Assembly (NCBI GenBank): GCA_951640165.1
Contig: OX621251.1
Location: 32,078,893 to 32,142,892, forward strand
Direction: 5' to 3'
Length of the DNA stretch: 64,000 bases
Source of the DNA: Pseudoips prasinana
Taxonomy: Eukaryota > Arthropoda > Insecta > Lepidoptera > Nolidae
In this document: positions 9,770-20,995 of the stretch, in pieces
Layout: every line of letters begins with the position of its first letter
Numbering within the stretch: position 1 is the stretch's first letter
Program-made: the position numbers and the translations under genes
Notes under the pieces: model-generated
Database searches by the model: none
What the model saw: only the letters and a program-made list of their open reading frames with translations
Told to the model about the DNA's origin: nothing

Positions 9770-10215
9770 GATGCTCTCACCAGTCCCAAGTGATCAGTGA
9801 GGTTAAGCGGTTTATCCATAAAATAAAATAAATAAAATAAAATAAAAAGGTTTTTAGTCACGTAGACATAAAAAAAATCCTTGTAAATAGTCAGAACATG
9901 TTTGTAGTAATACAGTTATTATTTCTAGTTACATATTACAGATATTTAGGTACACGGAATATTAAAACATTTATACAATTTATTTTATAATGGTAGTGAC
10001 ATTTAGCTAGCTTGTATTAAGTTATTGTCATAGGTGGGAGACCCATCAAAATGGTTACAATTCGGAGCGTCTCCGTGCTTCAGAGGGCACGTTAAGCTGC
10101 CGGTCTCCGTTGTAATTAATATACAACACCCTTTAAGCCATGTCAGAGGCCTACTGGGCGGCTTGAACAACTCTGACACTAGGGTAACCACTGCCCATGC
10201 GAAAAGTAAGTAAGA
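9770..10215 (+). repeat. SINE-F, split by a LINE-T tail
   Basis: The 5S-like head (AAGTGATCAGTGAGGTTAAG) ends at about 9815. The body resumes near 10020 with GCGTCTCCGTGCTTC, the GGCACGTTAAGCTGCCGGTC segment and AACTCTGACACTAG. The block between, 9816-10010, is a reverse-strand LINE-T 3' end. The same head and body are contiguous at 24420-24640. Confidence 0.55.
9816..10010 (-). repeat. LINE-T tail inserted in SINE-F
   Basis: It begins with (AAAT)n-like tail sequence, then the complement of CTACGTGA, AATAGTCAGAACATGTTTGT and GATATTTAGGTACAC. No coding region is present. Confidence 0.6.
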
Positions 10216-10645
10216 CAGACGGACTGACAGACTTATCTGCCATAAAAATCTGCCACTGGACTCATTTTGTTGCGTCGGATTTAGGTGTGGTTGGTCTCAA
10301 TTTAAACATCAGTAAGCGAGAGAAAAAAATGTGAATTTTAAGCCCTAATCAACCAGCTGTAAAATTGCAACGAATATCCTTTTTCATCCATGGTTGCTGA
10401 TAAATAAATATATTTATGGGAGAATGACCTTCAAAGTTTGGCAACACCGCCCGTCAACCACGTTCGTTCAAATGAGTAATGTGGAACGTGGTCTGCGTAC
10501 GAACTAATGCTGGTGTTAATACCGCACCTCGCCTTAAAGCGTAGGCACAACTCTTGTTTGCCACATTAACACACCTATTAAACAATTATCTAGCTTTGTA
10601 AATACTTCGGTAAAAGTAAGTTTAGCACGTATGCTTATGTCTTAG
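10216..10645. other. Spacer, no feature seen
   Basis: There is no frame, tRNA-like box or shared repeat motif that I recognise. Confidence 0.35.
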
Positions 10646-10890
10646 AAAGCATTAAAGCGCGACTCTCGTTATTAACACAAGGTCCGTCCATAATAATAAT
10701 ACCTTAATATAGAAAGAACCATTGCGTATGTAGTAAAAATATTAGACTTAACAACAAATGTGTACCTAAATATGTATGTTACTATAAATAATAATGTATA
10801 CAACTATATTGCTACAAACATGTTCTGACTATTTACAAGCGCTTTTTGAAAGTCTACGTGAATAAAAACCTTTTTTATTTTATTTGAATG
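10646..10890 (+). repeat. LINE-T 3' end
   Basis: It begins GCATTAAAGCGCGACTCTCG, followed by TTATTAACACAAGGTCCGTC, which recurs at 63883-63925. It runs through GTGTACCTAAATATGTATGT and AAACATGTTCTGACTATTTA to a GTGAATAAAAACC end with a T/A tail. This is the most complete copy of the family here. Confidence 0.65.
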
Positions 10891-10944
10891 CTTCTTCGCC
10901 GAATGCTAAGATATTCGCGTAGTAAAATCCATCAATCGAACCGG

Positions 10945-11045
10945 CAGATCCAATGTGGGCAGAAACGAAGCCGCTGCATGCGGACAGCACAAGACCAGCC
11001 AATGTGAAGCCCTTTGTCCAACAGTAAACGTCTTTTAGCTATGTG
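10945..11045 (+). repeat. RTE LINE 3' fragment
   Basis: It carries diverged versions of the RTE C-terminal codons (CCGCTGCATGCGGACAGCAC) and of TTTGTCCAACAGTAAACGTC. The GAT tail is replaced by TGTGGTGACGGCGAAGAATA, which is the start of the RTE 5' UTR-like sequence. Confidence 0.55.
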
Positions 11046-11097
11046 GTGACGGCGAAGAATATCGTCACCCCAGCTCCCAGCCAATCGCCCCGAGGGA

Positions 11098-12303
11098 ATC
11101 ATCATCATCATCATATCAGCCGAAAGACGTCCACTGCTGGACAAAGGCCTCCTCCAAAGATCTCCACAATTGCCGGTCTTGCGCTATTCGCATCCAGCTG
11201 TTTCCAGCGACCCGTACAAGATCATCGGTCCATCTTGTAGGGGCCTGCCCACGCTGCGTCTTCCGGTTCGTGGTTGCCACTCAAGAACCTTTCTGCCCCA
11301 ACGGCCATCGGTTCTACGAGCTATGTGCCCCGCCCACTGCCACTTCAGTTTTGCAATTCTTCGGGATATGTCGGTGACTTTGGTTCGCCTGCGGATTTCG
11401 ACATTTCTGATACGATCCCGCAGGGAAACTCCGAGCATAGCCCTCTCCATTGCTCTTTGGGTGACCTAGATTCACCTACCTAATAAGGCCCATAGTGAGC
11501 GACCACGTCACTGTTCCGTATGTCAACACTGGCAACACACACTGGTCGAAGACTTTCGACTTGAGACACTGCGGTATTTTTGGACGAGAAGATGTTACGT
11601 AGCTTCCCGAACGCTGCCCAGCCGAATTGGATTCTACGATTGACCTCCTTCTCGAAGTTGGACCTACCTAGTTGGATGGTCTGTTCTAGGTAAAGTTCTC
11701 TACAACTTCGAGTGCAGAGTCACCAACTTTCAATTGAGTGGGTGCAACATGGACGTTTGACATGATTTTCGTCTTATCCATGTTCATTTTCAGACCCATT
11801 TGTTGAGAGACTCTGCTGAGGTCATCGAGCATTGTACCGAGGTCTTCCATGGTCTCAGCCATGACTACTATATCATTGGAGGTGAGTGATGTACTCGCCA
11901 TTGACATTGATGCCAAAGCCTTTCCAATCCAGAAGCTTGAAGACGCCTTCCAATGCAGCGGTGAACAGTTTCGGAGATATAACATCTCCCTGTCTCACGC
12001 CTCACTGCAAGTGCATAGGTTTCGAGATCTGGTCCTGGAGTCGCACTGACATAGTGGCGTTTGCATACAAACATTTTATCACCTCGATATACCGGTATCA
12101 ATTTGGCACCTTATGAGAGACCTCATCACGGCCCATGTTTCGATAGAATCGAAGGCTTTCTCATAGTCCACAAACGCTAAGCACAGTGGCTTGTTATACT
12201 CTTCGGTCTTCTGTATAACTTGCCGCAGCGTATGGATGTGGTCTATAGTGCTAAAGCCTTTTCGGAAACCGGCTTGTTCGGGAGGCTGGAAGTCGATATC
12301 GAG
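11098..12303 (-). pseudogene. RTE-clade LINE ORF2 remnant (reverse transcriptase to 3' end)
   Basis: Read on the minus strand this encodes, in order: the pre-A region (PPEQAGFRKGFSTIDHI), motif A (LAFVDYEKAFDSI), the region after the polymerase core (ETMEDLGTMLDDLSRV and KMNMDKTKIMSNVHV), and the C-terminus ([34 protein letters not shown]). It ends in CAGCAGTGGACGTC and a (GAT)n tail at 11098-11113. The family normally has FADD-type catalytic aspartates before IVVMAE; here the DNA jumps from the THL codons to NDIVVMAE, so the FAD part is deleted. Several frameshifts and stops break the frame, so it cannot make an active enzyme. The clade call rests on close likeness to other lepidopteran RTE ends. 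Confidence 0.85.
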
Positions 12304-12440
12304 GGAATTCCTACCAGATAACAGGCAGCAGCGTTTTTCTGTGAACTATGACCATCCAACTGCGATAGCCAACCCGTCTGCCAAGCGTGGCGTAGATCAC
12401 GGCCTCACCATTCCGCGCTGCTACACTTCTGCTGCGCGTG
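12304..12440 (+). repeat. RTE 5' UTR-like fragment
   Basis: It shares ACAGGCAGCAGCGTTTTTCT, CTATGACCATC and GCCAACCCGTCTGCCAAGCG with 15740-15840, 43000-43100 and 54770-54860. It lies head to head with the reverse-strand RTE copy, so it is either a second fragment or a rearranged 5' end. Confidence 0.5.
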
Positions 12441-12848
12441 CTTAGGCGAAGACAGATGTATAGATATATATAGATTTCTGGTTAGCAAATAGTCCCTATT
12501 TGATATACACATGACTGCTTCTTTGTTTAGTCACTTCAGAGTAGTAGTAGTACAGCAGTATGTACAATATGCTTCCATTTATATTTCAAAGTTCTATTTA
12601 AAGCCATCAATGTATCGCTCTGATCTGATTTTCACGTGAAATGCTCTTAGCAAAAATCCCTTTTACTGTGTAAGTAAATATTTATTAAATAATTTTGCAT
12701 TAGCCCCGACTTGGTTTGCGGCGGAGTACCGTAATCCTCTTACGTGTACGGCAAGGGGCAAAGATTAATGAAAATTGTATAAAGGAGTTATTTCAAGAAA
12801 TCAGAATATTTATCGTTAAACTGTTGCTAAGAGTACTTACATTACTAA

Positions 12849-13141
12849 CTAGCTGTGCTCCGCGGTTTTACCCGCGTAAAACTTTATAAATTATCACAGC
12901 TCCTCCCCCGTAGGTAATAGCGTGATAATATGTAGCCTACATGTTGACCCGACCTCTGAGTAATATTCATGCAAAATTTAAAGTAAATCCATGCAGTACT
13001 TTATGAGTTTACCCCGGACATACATACAGACAAACAGACACATAGACAAAAATTTGATTGTAGATCACGCCCCAAGTATCCCTTTAAAAAAATATTCAAT
13101 GTACAGTTTTGACTTTCCTACGATTTTATTATATGTATAGA
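12849..13141 (-). mobile_element. Hel-1 non-autonomous Helitron
   Basis: CTAG stands at 12849-12852 after an A, and the other terminus (complement of TCTATACATATAAT) ends at 13141 before a T. The hairpin CGCGG/CCGCG lies about 10 bp inside the CTAG end. It has no coding sequence. Confidence 0.85.
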
Positions 13142-13189
13142 TGATTAACCTTTTAATAGCATTCGAGGTATACTTATATATCCTACTTG

Positions 13190-13500
13190 CGTCATTAGTC
13201 TAGTGATAGAGTGTTCAACTGCAGATAAAGAGTTCCTATCCCGGGTCGGGTAAAAATAGATATTTCATTTTAAAAAGTGCTCAGTATTGGCCCGGTGTCT
13301 GAAAGTTTGTGATGTTACACCGTCATGGCTCGGGAAGCATGCAAGGCCATCGGATCTGTACCGAACCTCTTTCCAGTTGTGTCAGTTAACCGTCTTTTCA
13401 GATCATGAGCGTGACGTCAAAAAAGGGCGTCTGTACTTGTGCACTATAATTGTCTAACGGAGATGGCCATTTCCCACCGAGACTGCCCGCTATGGCTGGA
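13190..13500 (+). repeat. SINE-D, tRNA-derived
   Basis: The head has TTAGTCTAGTGATAGAGTG (A-box-like) and a decayed B-box near 13245. The body has GCTCAGTATTGGCC, GAACCTCTTTCCAGTTGTG, CAGATCATGAGCGTGACG and TTGTGCACTATAATTGTC. It ends before a (TTA)n run at about 13517. It is an older copy than the SINE-A ones. Confidence 0.55.
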
Positions 13501-13553
13501 AACCGATAAGAAAGACATTATTATTATTATTTTCTACTTGCGACTAGTATTAC

Positions 13554-13628
13554 TCATCATCATCATCATCATATCAGCCGAAAGACTGCCACGGCTGGAC
13601 GAAGGTCACCCCTAAAAGACAGAAGGTC
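13554..13628 (-). repeat. RTE LINE tail fragment
   Basis: A (CAT)n run followed by ATATCAGCCGAAAGAC and a diverged CTGGACGAAGG is the complement of the RTE 3' end. A SINE-A copy follows immediately. Confidence 0.6.
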
Positions 13629-13879
13629 GACGGTCACCGTAGCCTAGTTGGTAGTGCTCCTGCCTACGAAGCTGGTGGACCTGGGTTCGAATCCCGGTAA
13701 GTGCAAACATTTGTGTGATGAGCATGAATATTTGTTTCTGAGTCATGGATGTTTTCTATGTATTTAAGTATTTATCTATCTATATAAGTATGTATATCGT
13801 CACCTGATACCCAAAGTACAAGCTTTGCTTAGTTTGGGGCTAGAATGATCTGTGTGACATTGTCCCGAGATATTATAGA
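13629..13879 (+). repeat. SINE-A, full-length
   Basis: It has the head CGGTCACCGTAGCCTAGTTG, the B-box GGTTCGAATCC, the conserved body and the end GTGTGACATTGTCCCGAGAT. A Hel-1 element begins directly after ATTATAGA, replacing the usual TTATTATT tail. Confidence 0.85.
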
Positions 13880-14210
13880 CTAGCTGTGCCCCGCGGTTTT
13901 ACCCGCGTAAAAATTTATAAATTATCATAGCTCCTCCCCCCTAAGCGATAGCGTGATAATATGTAGCCTATGGGTTGACCCGACCTCTTAGTAATATTCA
14001 TGCAAAATTCGAAGTAAATCCATGCAGTACTCTTTGAGTTTAGCCCGGACAGCTTTGAGTTTAGATACAGACAAACAGACATACAGACAAAAATTCTAAA
14101 AACTATATTTTTGGCTTCGATATCTGTGTTAGATCACGCCCTAAGTGTCCTTTTTAAAAAATATTCCATGTACAGTTTTGACTTTCCTACGAATTTATTA
14201 TATGTATAGA
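13880..14210 (-). mobile_element. Hel-1 non-autonomous Helitron
   Basis: It starts with CTAG at 13880 and ends at the complement of TCTATACATATAATAAA at 14210, flanked by A and T. A duplicated GCTTTGAGTTTAG lies near 14045-14065. It sits at the tail of SINE-A. Confidence 0.85.
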
Positions 14211-14227
14211 TATGATTAAAGATCGAC

Positions 14228-14515
14228 AATTGTGGATAATTTCCGGTCTTGCGCTGCCCACATCCAATGGCATTCCGCTACCCTTGTCAGATTGTGGGTC
14301 CGCCTTGTGAGGGGTCTGCCCACGCTGCGTCCGCACTCGATAACTTTTCAGCCCCAGCGGCCGTCAGTTCTACGAGCTGTGTGCCCCGCCCTCAGCCACT
14401 TCAGTTTTTTTGGGTTATGTCCGAGCTCTGGCTATGATTGGACACAGCCCAAAGAATTGCCAAACTGAAGTGGTAGATTATACAGGAGAGCTAATTGCTC
14501 TTTGGGTGACCTTGA
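14228..14515 (-). repeat. RTE LINE C-terminal fragment
   Basis: Its complement carries codons for the AGHIARR, WGRK and GRP segments of the RTE C-terminus, with a small duplicated tract (AAACTGAAGTGG near 14463). Both ends are truncated and the frame is broken. Confidence 0.65.
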
Positions 14516-15054
14516 GCTCATATTCACTTACTTTATCCGAAAGTCATTTGGTCATTTATTCATAAACAAAATAATTTGTATCTGAATACATAAATAAATA
14601 ACACAATTAAAATTTAACAATACAAATAATTTTAAAATAATGTCATCATTTATCAATAAATTACACACAATGAAACCTTTAAATTAAAATAATTGCTATA
14701 AAAATGTTAATTACAGTTAAATTACCAAGAGTTAGTTAAAATAACAATTATAAAATTTCTGGTCAAATCAATAAATAATAATCAATTAAAGTCACTAATA
14801 GTAACATAATTATAAAATACAATTTAATTGCAGAACTCTGCTGTAGACAGTACTTTTTGTGTCTAGAGGCTAGAGAGTATTATCTTTGAGAAATTCTTCT
14901 AGTATCTCGCGCTACATAGACTAGATGCTAAAAAAATAAACGGATTCGTGAACCCTAAAACTACTTGCATTCTACGCTATAGTTGGTCTAGCGTCAAATC
15001 CCGGGACAAAAGTGATTTTGGGATTTATATGTAAAAAAGAAAATTTTCTTATAG
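14516..15054. other. AT-rich spacer, no gene seen
   Basis: It is very AT-rich with many TTAAAAT-type words. I see no conserved repeat or frame. Confidence 0.4.
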
Positions 15055-15245
15055 TCGGCTTTCCGGTCATGTCGCTAGTCTACCCATCGGCTCATGAAAG
15101 TGATGGAACTTCAATTTCAATTGATTTATTGCATTCATGGGCTTACATAGGTCTTAACAATAGAGTAGGTACAGTACCAAACATGAACCCTGCTAGGGCA
15201 CAGCAATATTTTTACATTGTAATTTGTCAGGAGGTAGTATAGTAC
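15055..15245 (+). repeat. SINE-D body fragment
   Basis: It has TTTCCGGTCATGTCGCTAGT and GGCTCATGAAAGTGATGGAA, as in the 27560-27610 copy, then the TACATTGTAATTTGTCAGGA end. Head and tail are unclear. Confidence 0.4.
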
Positions 15246-15690
15246 AGGTATAAATAATTGTCATGATGTGTGATGTCAGGTCATGAGTTCATGTTATGGA
15301 GTCACGTATAATTATAAGAAAAGAGAAAAAAGAAATAGTGTTATTCATATTATTTACTAATTGCATTTGTTAATTAATAAAAAAAGTCCCTGTATTTGCG
15401 CACACACTTGTGCACTTGTCCAGTTAATAAGTTGAGCCGGTGTACTGTTATCCATTTTATGCTAATAAAGTTCTATTCTATTCTATTCACTATAATACGT
15501 CCCGCGCTTATGGCTAGGAGGACATTATTATTACGGTTTACGTTCAATTTATTGTATCCGTTCTACATGTAACTAACCATTGGAAGGTATTAACAATGTG
15601 CAAGTTTCGCACAGTGTTGCACTAGCTACATATTGACATAATCACGTGCACTTCCATATAACCAATATTTTCATAAACTACGGGTTGATG
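15246..15690. other. Spacer, no gene seen
   Basis: An AATAAAGTTCTATTCTATTC stretch at about 15463-15485 looks like a polyadenylated 3' end of an unknown retroelement. Nothing else is recognised. Confidence 0.35.
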
Positions 15691-15694
15691 TCTG

Positions 15695-16131
15695 GCTGGT
15701 GGTAAAGAATATTACTACCCTATCTCATCCCATGGGGGGCGACAGCCTCAGGGACTATATACTAGAGAATGGGCAGCAGCGTTTCTCTGAGTACTATGAT
15801 CATCATGTGCGATCGCCAACCCTTCAGCCAAGCGTCGGAATTATAGCAAAAGCCCTTAAAATTATGGATACAACAAAAGCGCTACCCCCAGTTCCTGGCA
15901 GCCCTGCTATTCCCAGTCTTAGTAATAGTTGTGGTAATGGAAGGGCAGGGCGAGCTAAAACTTCCCAGCATGCCACGTTATCATAACCGGCGAGTTCTGG
16001 CCCTGGCAACCTATAACACTCGCACACTGTGGAAAGACGAGAAAATCATCGAACTGGAGGAGGAACTGAGCAGGTTACATTGGGATATCATAGAATTGTC
16101 TGAAGTCCGAAGAGAGGGGGGGGGGGGGGGG
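15695..16131 (+). pseudogene. RTE-clade LINE 5' UTR and start of the endonuclease
   Basis: The 5' part (TCTCATCCCATGG, GAATGGGCAGCAGCGTTTCT, CGATCGCCAACCC) matches the 5' UTR-like fragments elsewhere in the window. From 15970 the frame reads MPRYHNRRVLALATYNTRTL and then IIELEEELSRL, WDIIELSEVRREG. That is the start of an apurinic-type endonuclease domain, with the Asn (NTRTL) and Glu (SEVRRE) motifs expected in RTE proteins. The frame runs into a 16-bp G run and is lost. Everything after about 50 residues is missing. Confidence 0.75.
16116..16131. repeat. Poly-G run, 16 bp
   Basis: An uninterrupted G run replaces the next codons of the RTE endonuclease. It may be real slippage or an assembly or sequencing artefact. 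Confidence 0.9.
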
Positions 16132-16925
16132 TGAATTTCGTGGGGGAAAATTAGTGCAGCAACTTAACTTAGTGATAATAGAGAATTTGTTGACTAGAGT
16201 TATTTCTACTCAAATTACCAAAATCAATTATGGCACCCCTCAAGAAAAAAAATACAAATTGAGAAAATATACAAATTAGAACAGTACAATTGGCGGCCGT
16301 ATCACAAGGTGTGATCTCTAATCTTAACTTCTTCGCAATTTTAATTTGGATCATTATCCAAATTAAAATTGATATCTCTACCAGAATAAACAATTTGGCA
16401 ATAATCCCTCCCTGAGAGAACAGGTAAGTTTGTTTTATATGAGCGGTACTAAGTGCTCACCCCTCATTAAACCGGCCATAATAACACAAATTTAAATAAA
16501 ACAAAACTATCACACGCTGTTACTGGTACACGACATACATGTATTAATCATATACAATGACACGTTAACATGGAACTTGGTTTAAATATGCGGTATAACA
16601 AAATTTGCTGTAAATATTTTAAAACGGAGCGCAAGCTTGGAATAAAAGTTACAGAATTGTGAAAACGATTCCAATAGGTTTTAAAAGATTGTGATGAGAA
16701 TATTTGTTGTAATTGTTACCAGCAGCGTCCTCCATGCCAATTTTTCCAATCGTACTATTAAAGTTTCTTCTTTTACCTCAACCGGAAGGGACGATACTTA
16801 GTTTGTTAATATATTCGAAGCTAGTTTCTATAGTCGGGACATTAAGTTTAACAAAAAACAAAACGTCTAAAATAAATTTAAACTTTATGGAAAAAGAGTG
16901 AAAAGTTACTTACTTACTGAAAGTT
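16132..16925. other. AT-rich spacer
   Basis: It includes a CAGGTAAGT donor-like word near 16420, but the open frame ending there is only 18 codons long. No other feature is seen. Confidence 0.35.
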
Positions 16926-17092
16926 ATCCTAGATATGGGAAATGACACAAAGACGACAAATAAAAGATGGGAAGATGATCTACCACAAGGATGGCGAAAA
17001 CTTTCTCGAGACGGAGACGAGTGGAAATACTATTGGAGGACATGTCGAAGGACGACCTGGCCAAACTGGTTGCTTAAAATAAATTTTTGAAT
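16926..17092 (+). pseudogene. Non-LTR reverse transcriptase C-terminal fragment
   Basis: One frame reads GNDTKTTNKRWEDDLPQGWR, then KLSRDGDEWKYYWRTCRRTT and WPNWLL. The RWEDDL plus W-x2-LSRD-x3-W pattern is usual at the C-terminus of endonuclease-reverse transcriptases of several LINE clades. It is too short to assign a clade. Confidence 0.5.
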
Positions 17093-17535
17093 CTAATGTT
17101 TATTTACATTTTTATTAACTTTGAATTAGAAGCTAAAAAACTGTAAACATATTTGATTTGGCCAATGAATAAAGGCTTTTTGTAATTGAAATGTATTCTC
17201 CGATGAAGCTGTGAAAACCTACTACGCTTACTGTAAATGACATAAATATCGAGTCAATAGCCTAATAGCACTGACACGTGCTATCTTGGTTATCAGTTTC
17301 CTGTGCGTTTTTGAGTTAGCACTTTCGACTAATTCTGATAGCTAGCTGGAACAGGTTCAACATTCGGCTTTACACACGACTAAAAGTAAAAACGTATTGA
17401 ACTAATCACTTTTCGCCAAGTGTAAAAATGTCCTCTCTGAATGGCTTAAGAAAAAATCTTACGATGATATCGAAAAAAATTATTGGTAATTAAATGTAAA
17501 AACGTACACAGAAGCTCGACTTCCACAAACATTGT
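17093..17535. other. Spacer, no feature seen
   Basis: It is AT-rich with no repeat or frame recognised. Confidence 0.35.
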
Positions 17536-17539
17536 CGTA

Positions 17540-17927
17540 GGACACACAATATCTGCAATCAAACAAACACACACACAAACACACACACACATACACACAC
17601 ACATATGTATTTCTGTATTACATTATATGTTATATATACTAAGTACTATAAAATACTAACGAATTTTGTTCAACAAATTAATAACTAGCATAGGTATACC
17701 TTCTTTATTATATAGTTTACCGTAAGTTTTTATTTTTAGTTTAGTTTCATATCTTTATATAATAAGCGGCCAAATTTAATTTAATGTAATATTATTATAG
17801 AAGAGCGGAGCTTCCTAACACAAGCAAGATTATTTGCTTAAAAGGTGGCTCCAACCACTTGATACTGTTATAGACTAAGTTAATGAAATAAACTATTTGA
17901 TTTGATTTGACTAGTAGACACAAGAAA
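17540..17927 (+). repeat. Jockey-like LINE 3' UTR with CA tract and (TTTGA)n tail
   Basis: The order is a CA-rich microsatellite (about 17566-17602), AT-rich sequence, AAGAGCGGAGCTTCCTAACA and CTCCAACCACTTGATACTG, AATGAAATAAACTATT, then ATTTGATTTGATTTGA. The same order occurs at 31588-31826, where it follows a Jockey-like reverse transcriptase fragment. This supports assigning it as the 3' UTR of the same family. The R1 copy is inserted just after it. Confidence 0.6.
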
Positions 17928-17941
17928 AGTTAATAAATAGT
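17928..17941. repeat. Target-site duplication of the R1-clade LINE, left copy
   Basis: AGTTAATAAATAGT stands here and again at 19936-19949, a perfect 14-bp match. It brackets the R1 copy. Confidence 0.85.
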
Positions 17942-19935
17942 TTTTAATCGTTGCATATCTGAAGGGACTTTTCCGCGTTCTTGGCGCAGCGGTTTTATTC
18001 GTATTATACCAAAAAAATGGCGATAAACTGCCTGAAGACCCTAAGTCATACCGACCAATAACGTTACTGCCTTCCTTAGGCAAGCTTCTAGAACGACTTA
18101 TTGTACCGCGATTGCTGCCGGGAGGACCAAAATTTCACGGAAATCAATTTGGTTTTACTGCGGGTAAATCGACAGTGGACGCAGCTATCTCAGTGAGGAA
18201 AGCTGTAAACTCGTCCGAATGTAAATACGTTTTGGCCATATTCCTAGATATTTCAGGGGCGTTTGATAATACTTGGTGGCCAATTTTGTTACAAAAACTT
18301 AAGTTACGCGGTTGTTACAGTAATATATATTCGATAATCACATCTTATTTCGTACATGGCTCTGCAACTCTTAAGCTTGGTCACTTCAGAGTCACTAAAT
18401 CGTTAACCATGGGTTGCCCCCAGGGCTCAGTGCTCGCGCCGTATCTCTGGAACTTGGGTTTTGATGACTTCTTGACATTACCCTTGCCATCACGCTGCTC
18501 TCTAACGGCATATGCTGACGATGGCCTCTTACTTATACAGGGTAACTCCAGGAGAGAGTTGGAAAATCTGGCTCAAACTTGCTTAAGTATGATAAGTGAA
18601 TGGGGTAAAAGAAATCGCCTTACATTTGCTCCTCATAAAACCTACCAACTCCTTCTTAAAGGTGAACTAAAATCCCCCCCGGGCGTAAAACTTAATAATG
18701 TTACTGTAAAACGCAAAATATCAACCTGTTATTTGGGTTTAGTTTTAGAAAAGAATTTCTCGTTTATAGAACATATTAAATCAGTTGGGGAAAAAGCTAA
18801 GCGAAACTTTTTTGCACTTACAAGGATATCGACGGCAACCTGGGGCCTCTCTTTTAATACTCTTAAAATCATTTACGGGGCAACCTATCTTGGGTGTATA
18901 TGCTACGGCTCGCCTGTGTGGGCTGATAGGGCTACCATCGGAGCTGCTCGCCGTAAATTACTACAAAGCCAGAGGTTGGCGTTGATATTTCTGTGTAAAG
19001 CCTATAGAACAGTGAGCACAGAGGCCCTACCTGTCCTAGCGGGTGTACTACCGGTTGATCTTGAAGTACAAAGACGAGCAGCAATGTATTATTCTACGCG
19101 CGATAATTTAGAAAATGATTTCTTATCATTACGCGACCGTGCGAAAATAACCAGGCTATTTATGCCAATAGCTGACTTAAATAACGAACTACTAAATGAA
19201 TGGCAATGTAGATGGAATACGTCAACCAAGGGTCGCCATCTGCACCAGTTCTTTCCGGACGTACGCGAACGGTTAAATAAAACTTGGCTAATCATAGACC
19301 ATTGTGTTGCACAATTTCTTACCGGACACGGCAATTTTAAAAGTAAATTGTATAGTTTCAAATTAGTATCTTCACCAATCTGTCTGTGCTCAACATCCAG
19401 TAACGAATATGAACAAACTGCTCACCACATCCTGTGGGAGTGTGATCTCTGGCAAAATCAGCGTGATATTATGTTAAACAGCTTGCAACCAATATCTGGA
19501 GTAGTTTATTATACGGATCTTGTAGCAACAAGGAACAACTTCCGTGCGTTTAAGCGTTTTTGCCATACCTACTATTGGAATCAAATATAACAGCTCACTT
19601 AGGACCCTTAAATTGATCCTCGGTGCTTTTGCAGCTGGCTTCTCTAGTTGCAAATCTCTCATTTTATGAGGCTATAGCCTCTTTACATCATTCTGTCTCC
19701 CGCTTTGCTCTGGAGGGAAGTGGAACTATTCATTTTCTAACTCCTCCTTTTTTCTGTTTCTGATTAAATTCGTTGCGGGATCCAAGACAGTTAAAGCGAT
19801 TCCCCGGGACATGCCTGAGCTTCACCGCTCAGTGTCATTTCATTGTGTGCCACTGTTGATCCTGGCTTACAGGAGTTGCAGTGGAGGGACTAGTCCCGAT
19901 TAAAAAAAAAAAAAAAAAAAATAGTTAAAATTACT
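17942..19935 (+). mobile_element. 5'-truncated R1-clade non-LTR retrotransposon
   Basis: A single insertion of about 1994 bp bracketed by the 14-bp duplication. It holds the reverse transcriptase and C-terminal part, about 330 bp of 3' UTR and a 20-bp A run at 19902-19921. The endonuclease and ORF1 are missing, which is usual for 5'-truncated copies. After the A run, 14 more bases precede the right duplication. Its intact borders make it one of the younger LINE insertions here. Confidence 0.88.
17943..19590 (+). pseudogene. R1-clade reverse transcriptase (partial, one frameshift)
   Basis: The frame starts FNRCISEGTFPRSWRSGF and shifts by one base at the A7 run 18011-18017. From there it is open to the stop at 19588-19590. 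In the 492-residue main frame (from 18112) I see motif A (FLDISGAFD, residues 44-52), GCPQGS (101-106) and the catalytic YADD (134-137). Near the C-terminus, about residues 423-445, a Cys-His knuckle reads CLCSTSSNEYEQTAHHILWE followed by C. This is typical of the R1/TRAS/SART group. The polymerase residues are intact. The N-terminal endonuclease is absent, so the copy cannot move by itself. The frameshift lies in a homopolymer and could be a sequencing error. Confidence 0.9.
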
Positions 19936-19949
19936 AGTTAATAAATAGT

Positions 19950-20995
19950 AAAATTATTCAAATAGGTCTAAACATGTAATGTGTTATCCTTAGTAGAGTG
20001 TAAAAGGCAGTTCTGTATTGTGTCACTGATTTATAACCAAATCAAGAGGTAAAACACTTATTTCAAGGCAATCTGCTGCTTACACATATTGAGCTGAGTG
20101 CAGTTAAGTAGATGTCTATATTGTTACCTTGATTTCAATGACAATTTCTCAGATATGTGCCACTTACGAGTATAGTCACTAGAACTGTGTCGAATTTGAA
20201 GAAGATCGGTTAAGCCGTTCAGGAACTATCTACATGAGTCGCGTAAGAAAGAGCTTCGATTACACTCAGCTCAATAATAATATACCCAATTATAACATAA
20301 TTTAATAAATTAACTGGGAATTTCAAAGGCGTCTTTGAAATTCCCAGTCAATTCTCAAGAAATGATGTGTAAATTTTAAGGGCAGAATGGCTGAATATTT
20401 GAAAAACTTGTACATATTTCTTTTTGTACTACAATTGGCAACATTAATTAAAAATCTATAATTGATTAAGAATGGCCACCACAATCAGACGGCCACCTTT
20501 CCAATCCACATACCAATTAACTATAGCAGGAAATGATATTTTGTTCTTCGTCTAAAGATATAATTTAAAATATTCTACCAAAATAACCAAAGTCTTCTAT
20601 CTATGCGAGCCTCATCTATACAATTTGCCTCATAAAATACGTACAGATAATTTTGTTACATGAATACATATTGAACTCAAATACTTATTTTGCATGTTTT
20701 TGAAGAGCTGGATATAATAATAATAATAATAATGGATACATGCAATGTGCCACTGGACCGGTTGGGATGTTTGCTCATAATAAACTCTTTAATTCGTCAC
20801 TGCCTATAGTTGAGTGTCCAACGAACCATGCCTTAGTCAATTGAAATATATTATATAGCATAAATAGCGGTGTAACATGAATAGTGGACTTTACTTTAGG
20901 AGCATAATTTTTGAGAAACTGAAAAGCACTTAGAACATAAACTTGAAATGTAAAAAAATATGTCTATTAGGTTTTCATACATTGATATTCATTGA
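19950..20995. other. Spacer with small inverted repeats
   Basis: TTGAGCTGAGTG near 20090 is matched by its complement near 20262, and a strong hairpin lies at 20313-20348. No coding sequence is seen. Confidence 0.4.
20313..20348. repeat. Perfect 16-bp hairpin
   Basis: ACTGGGAATTTCAAAG is followed by GCGT and then its exact complement. It may be the fused ends of an unknown foldback element. Confidence 0.8.

Noticed and set aside
16400..16430. Host exon ending in a CAG|GTAAGT donor
   Set aside because: The open phase before the donor is only 18 codons and no acceptor or partner exon is visible.
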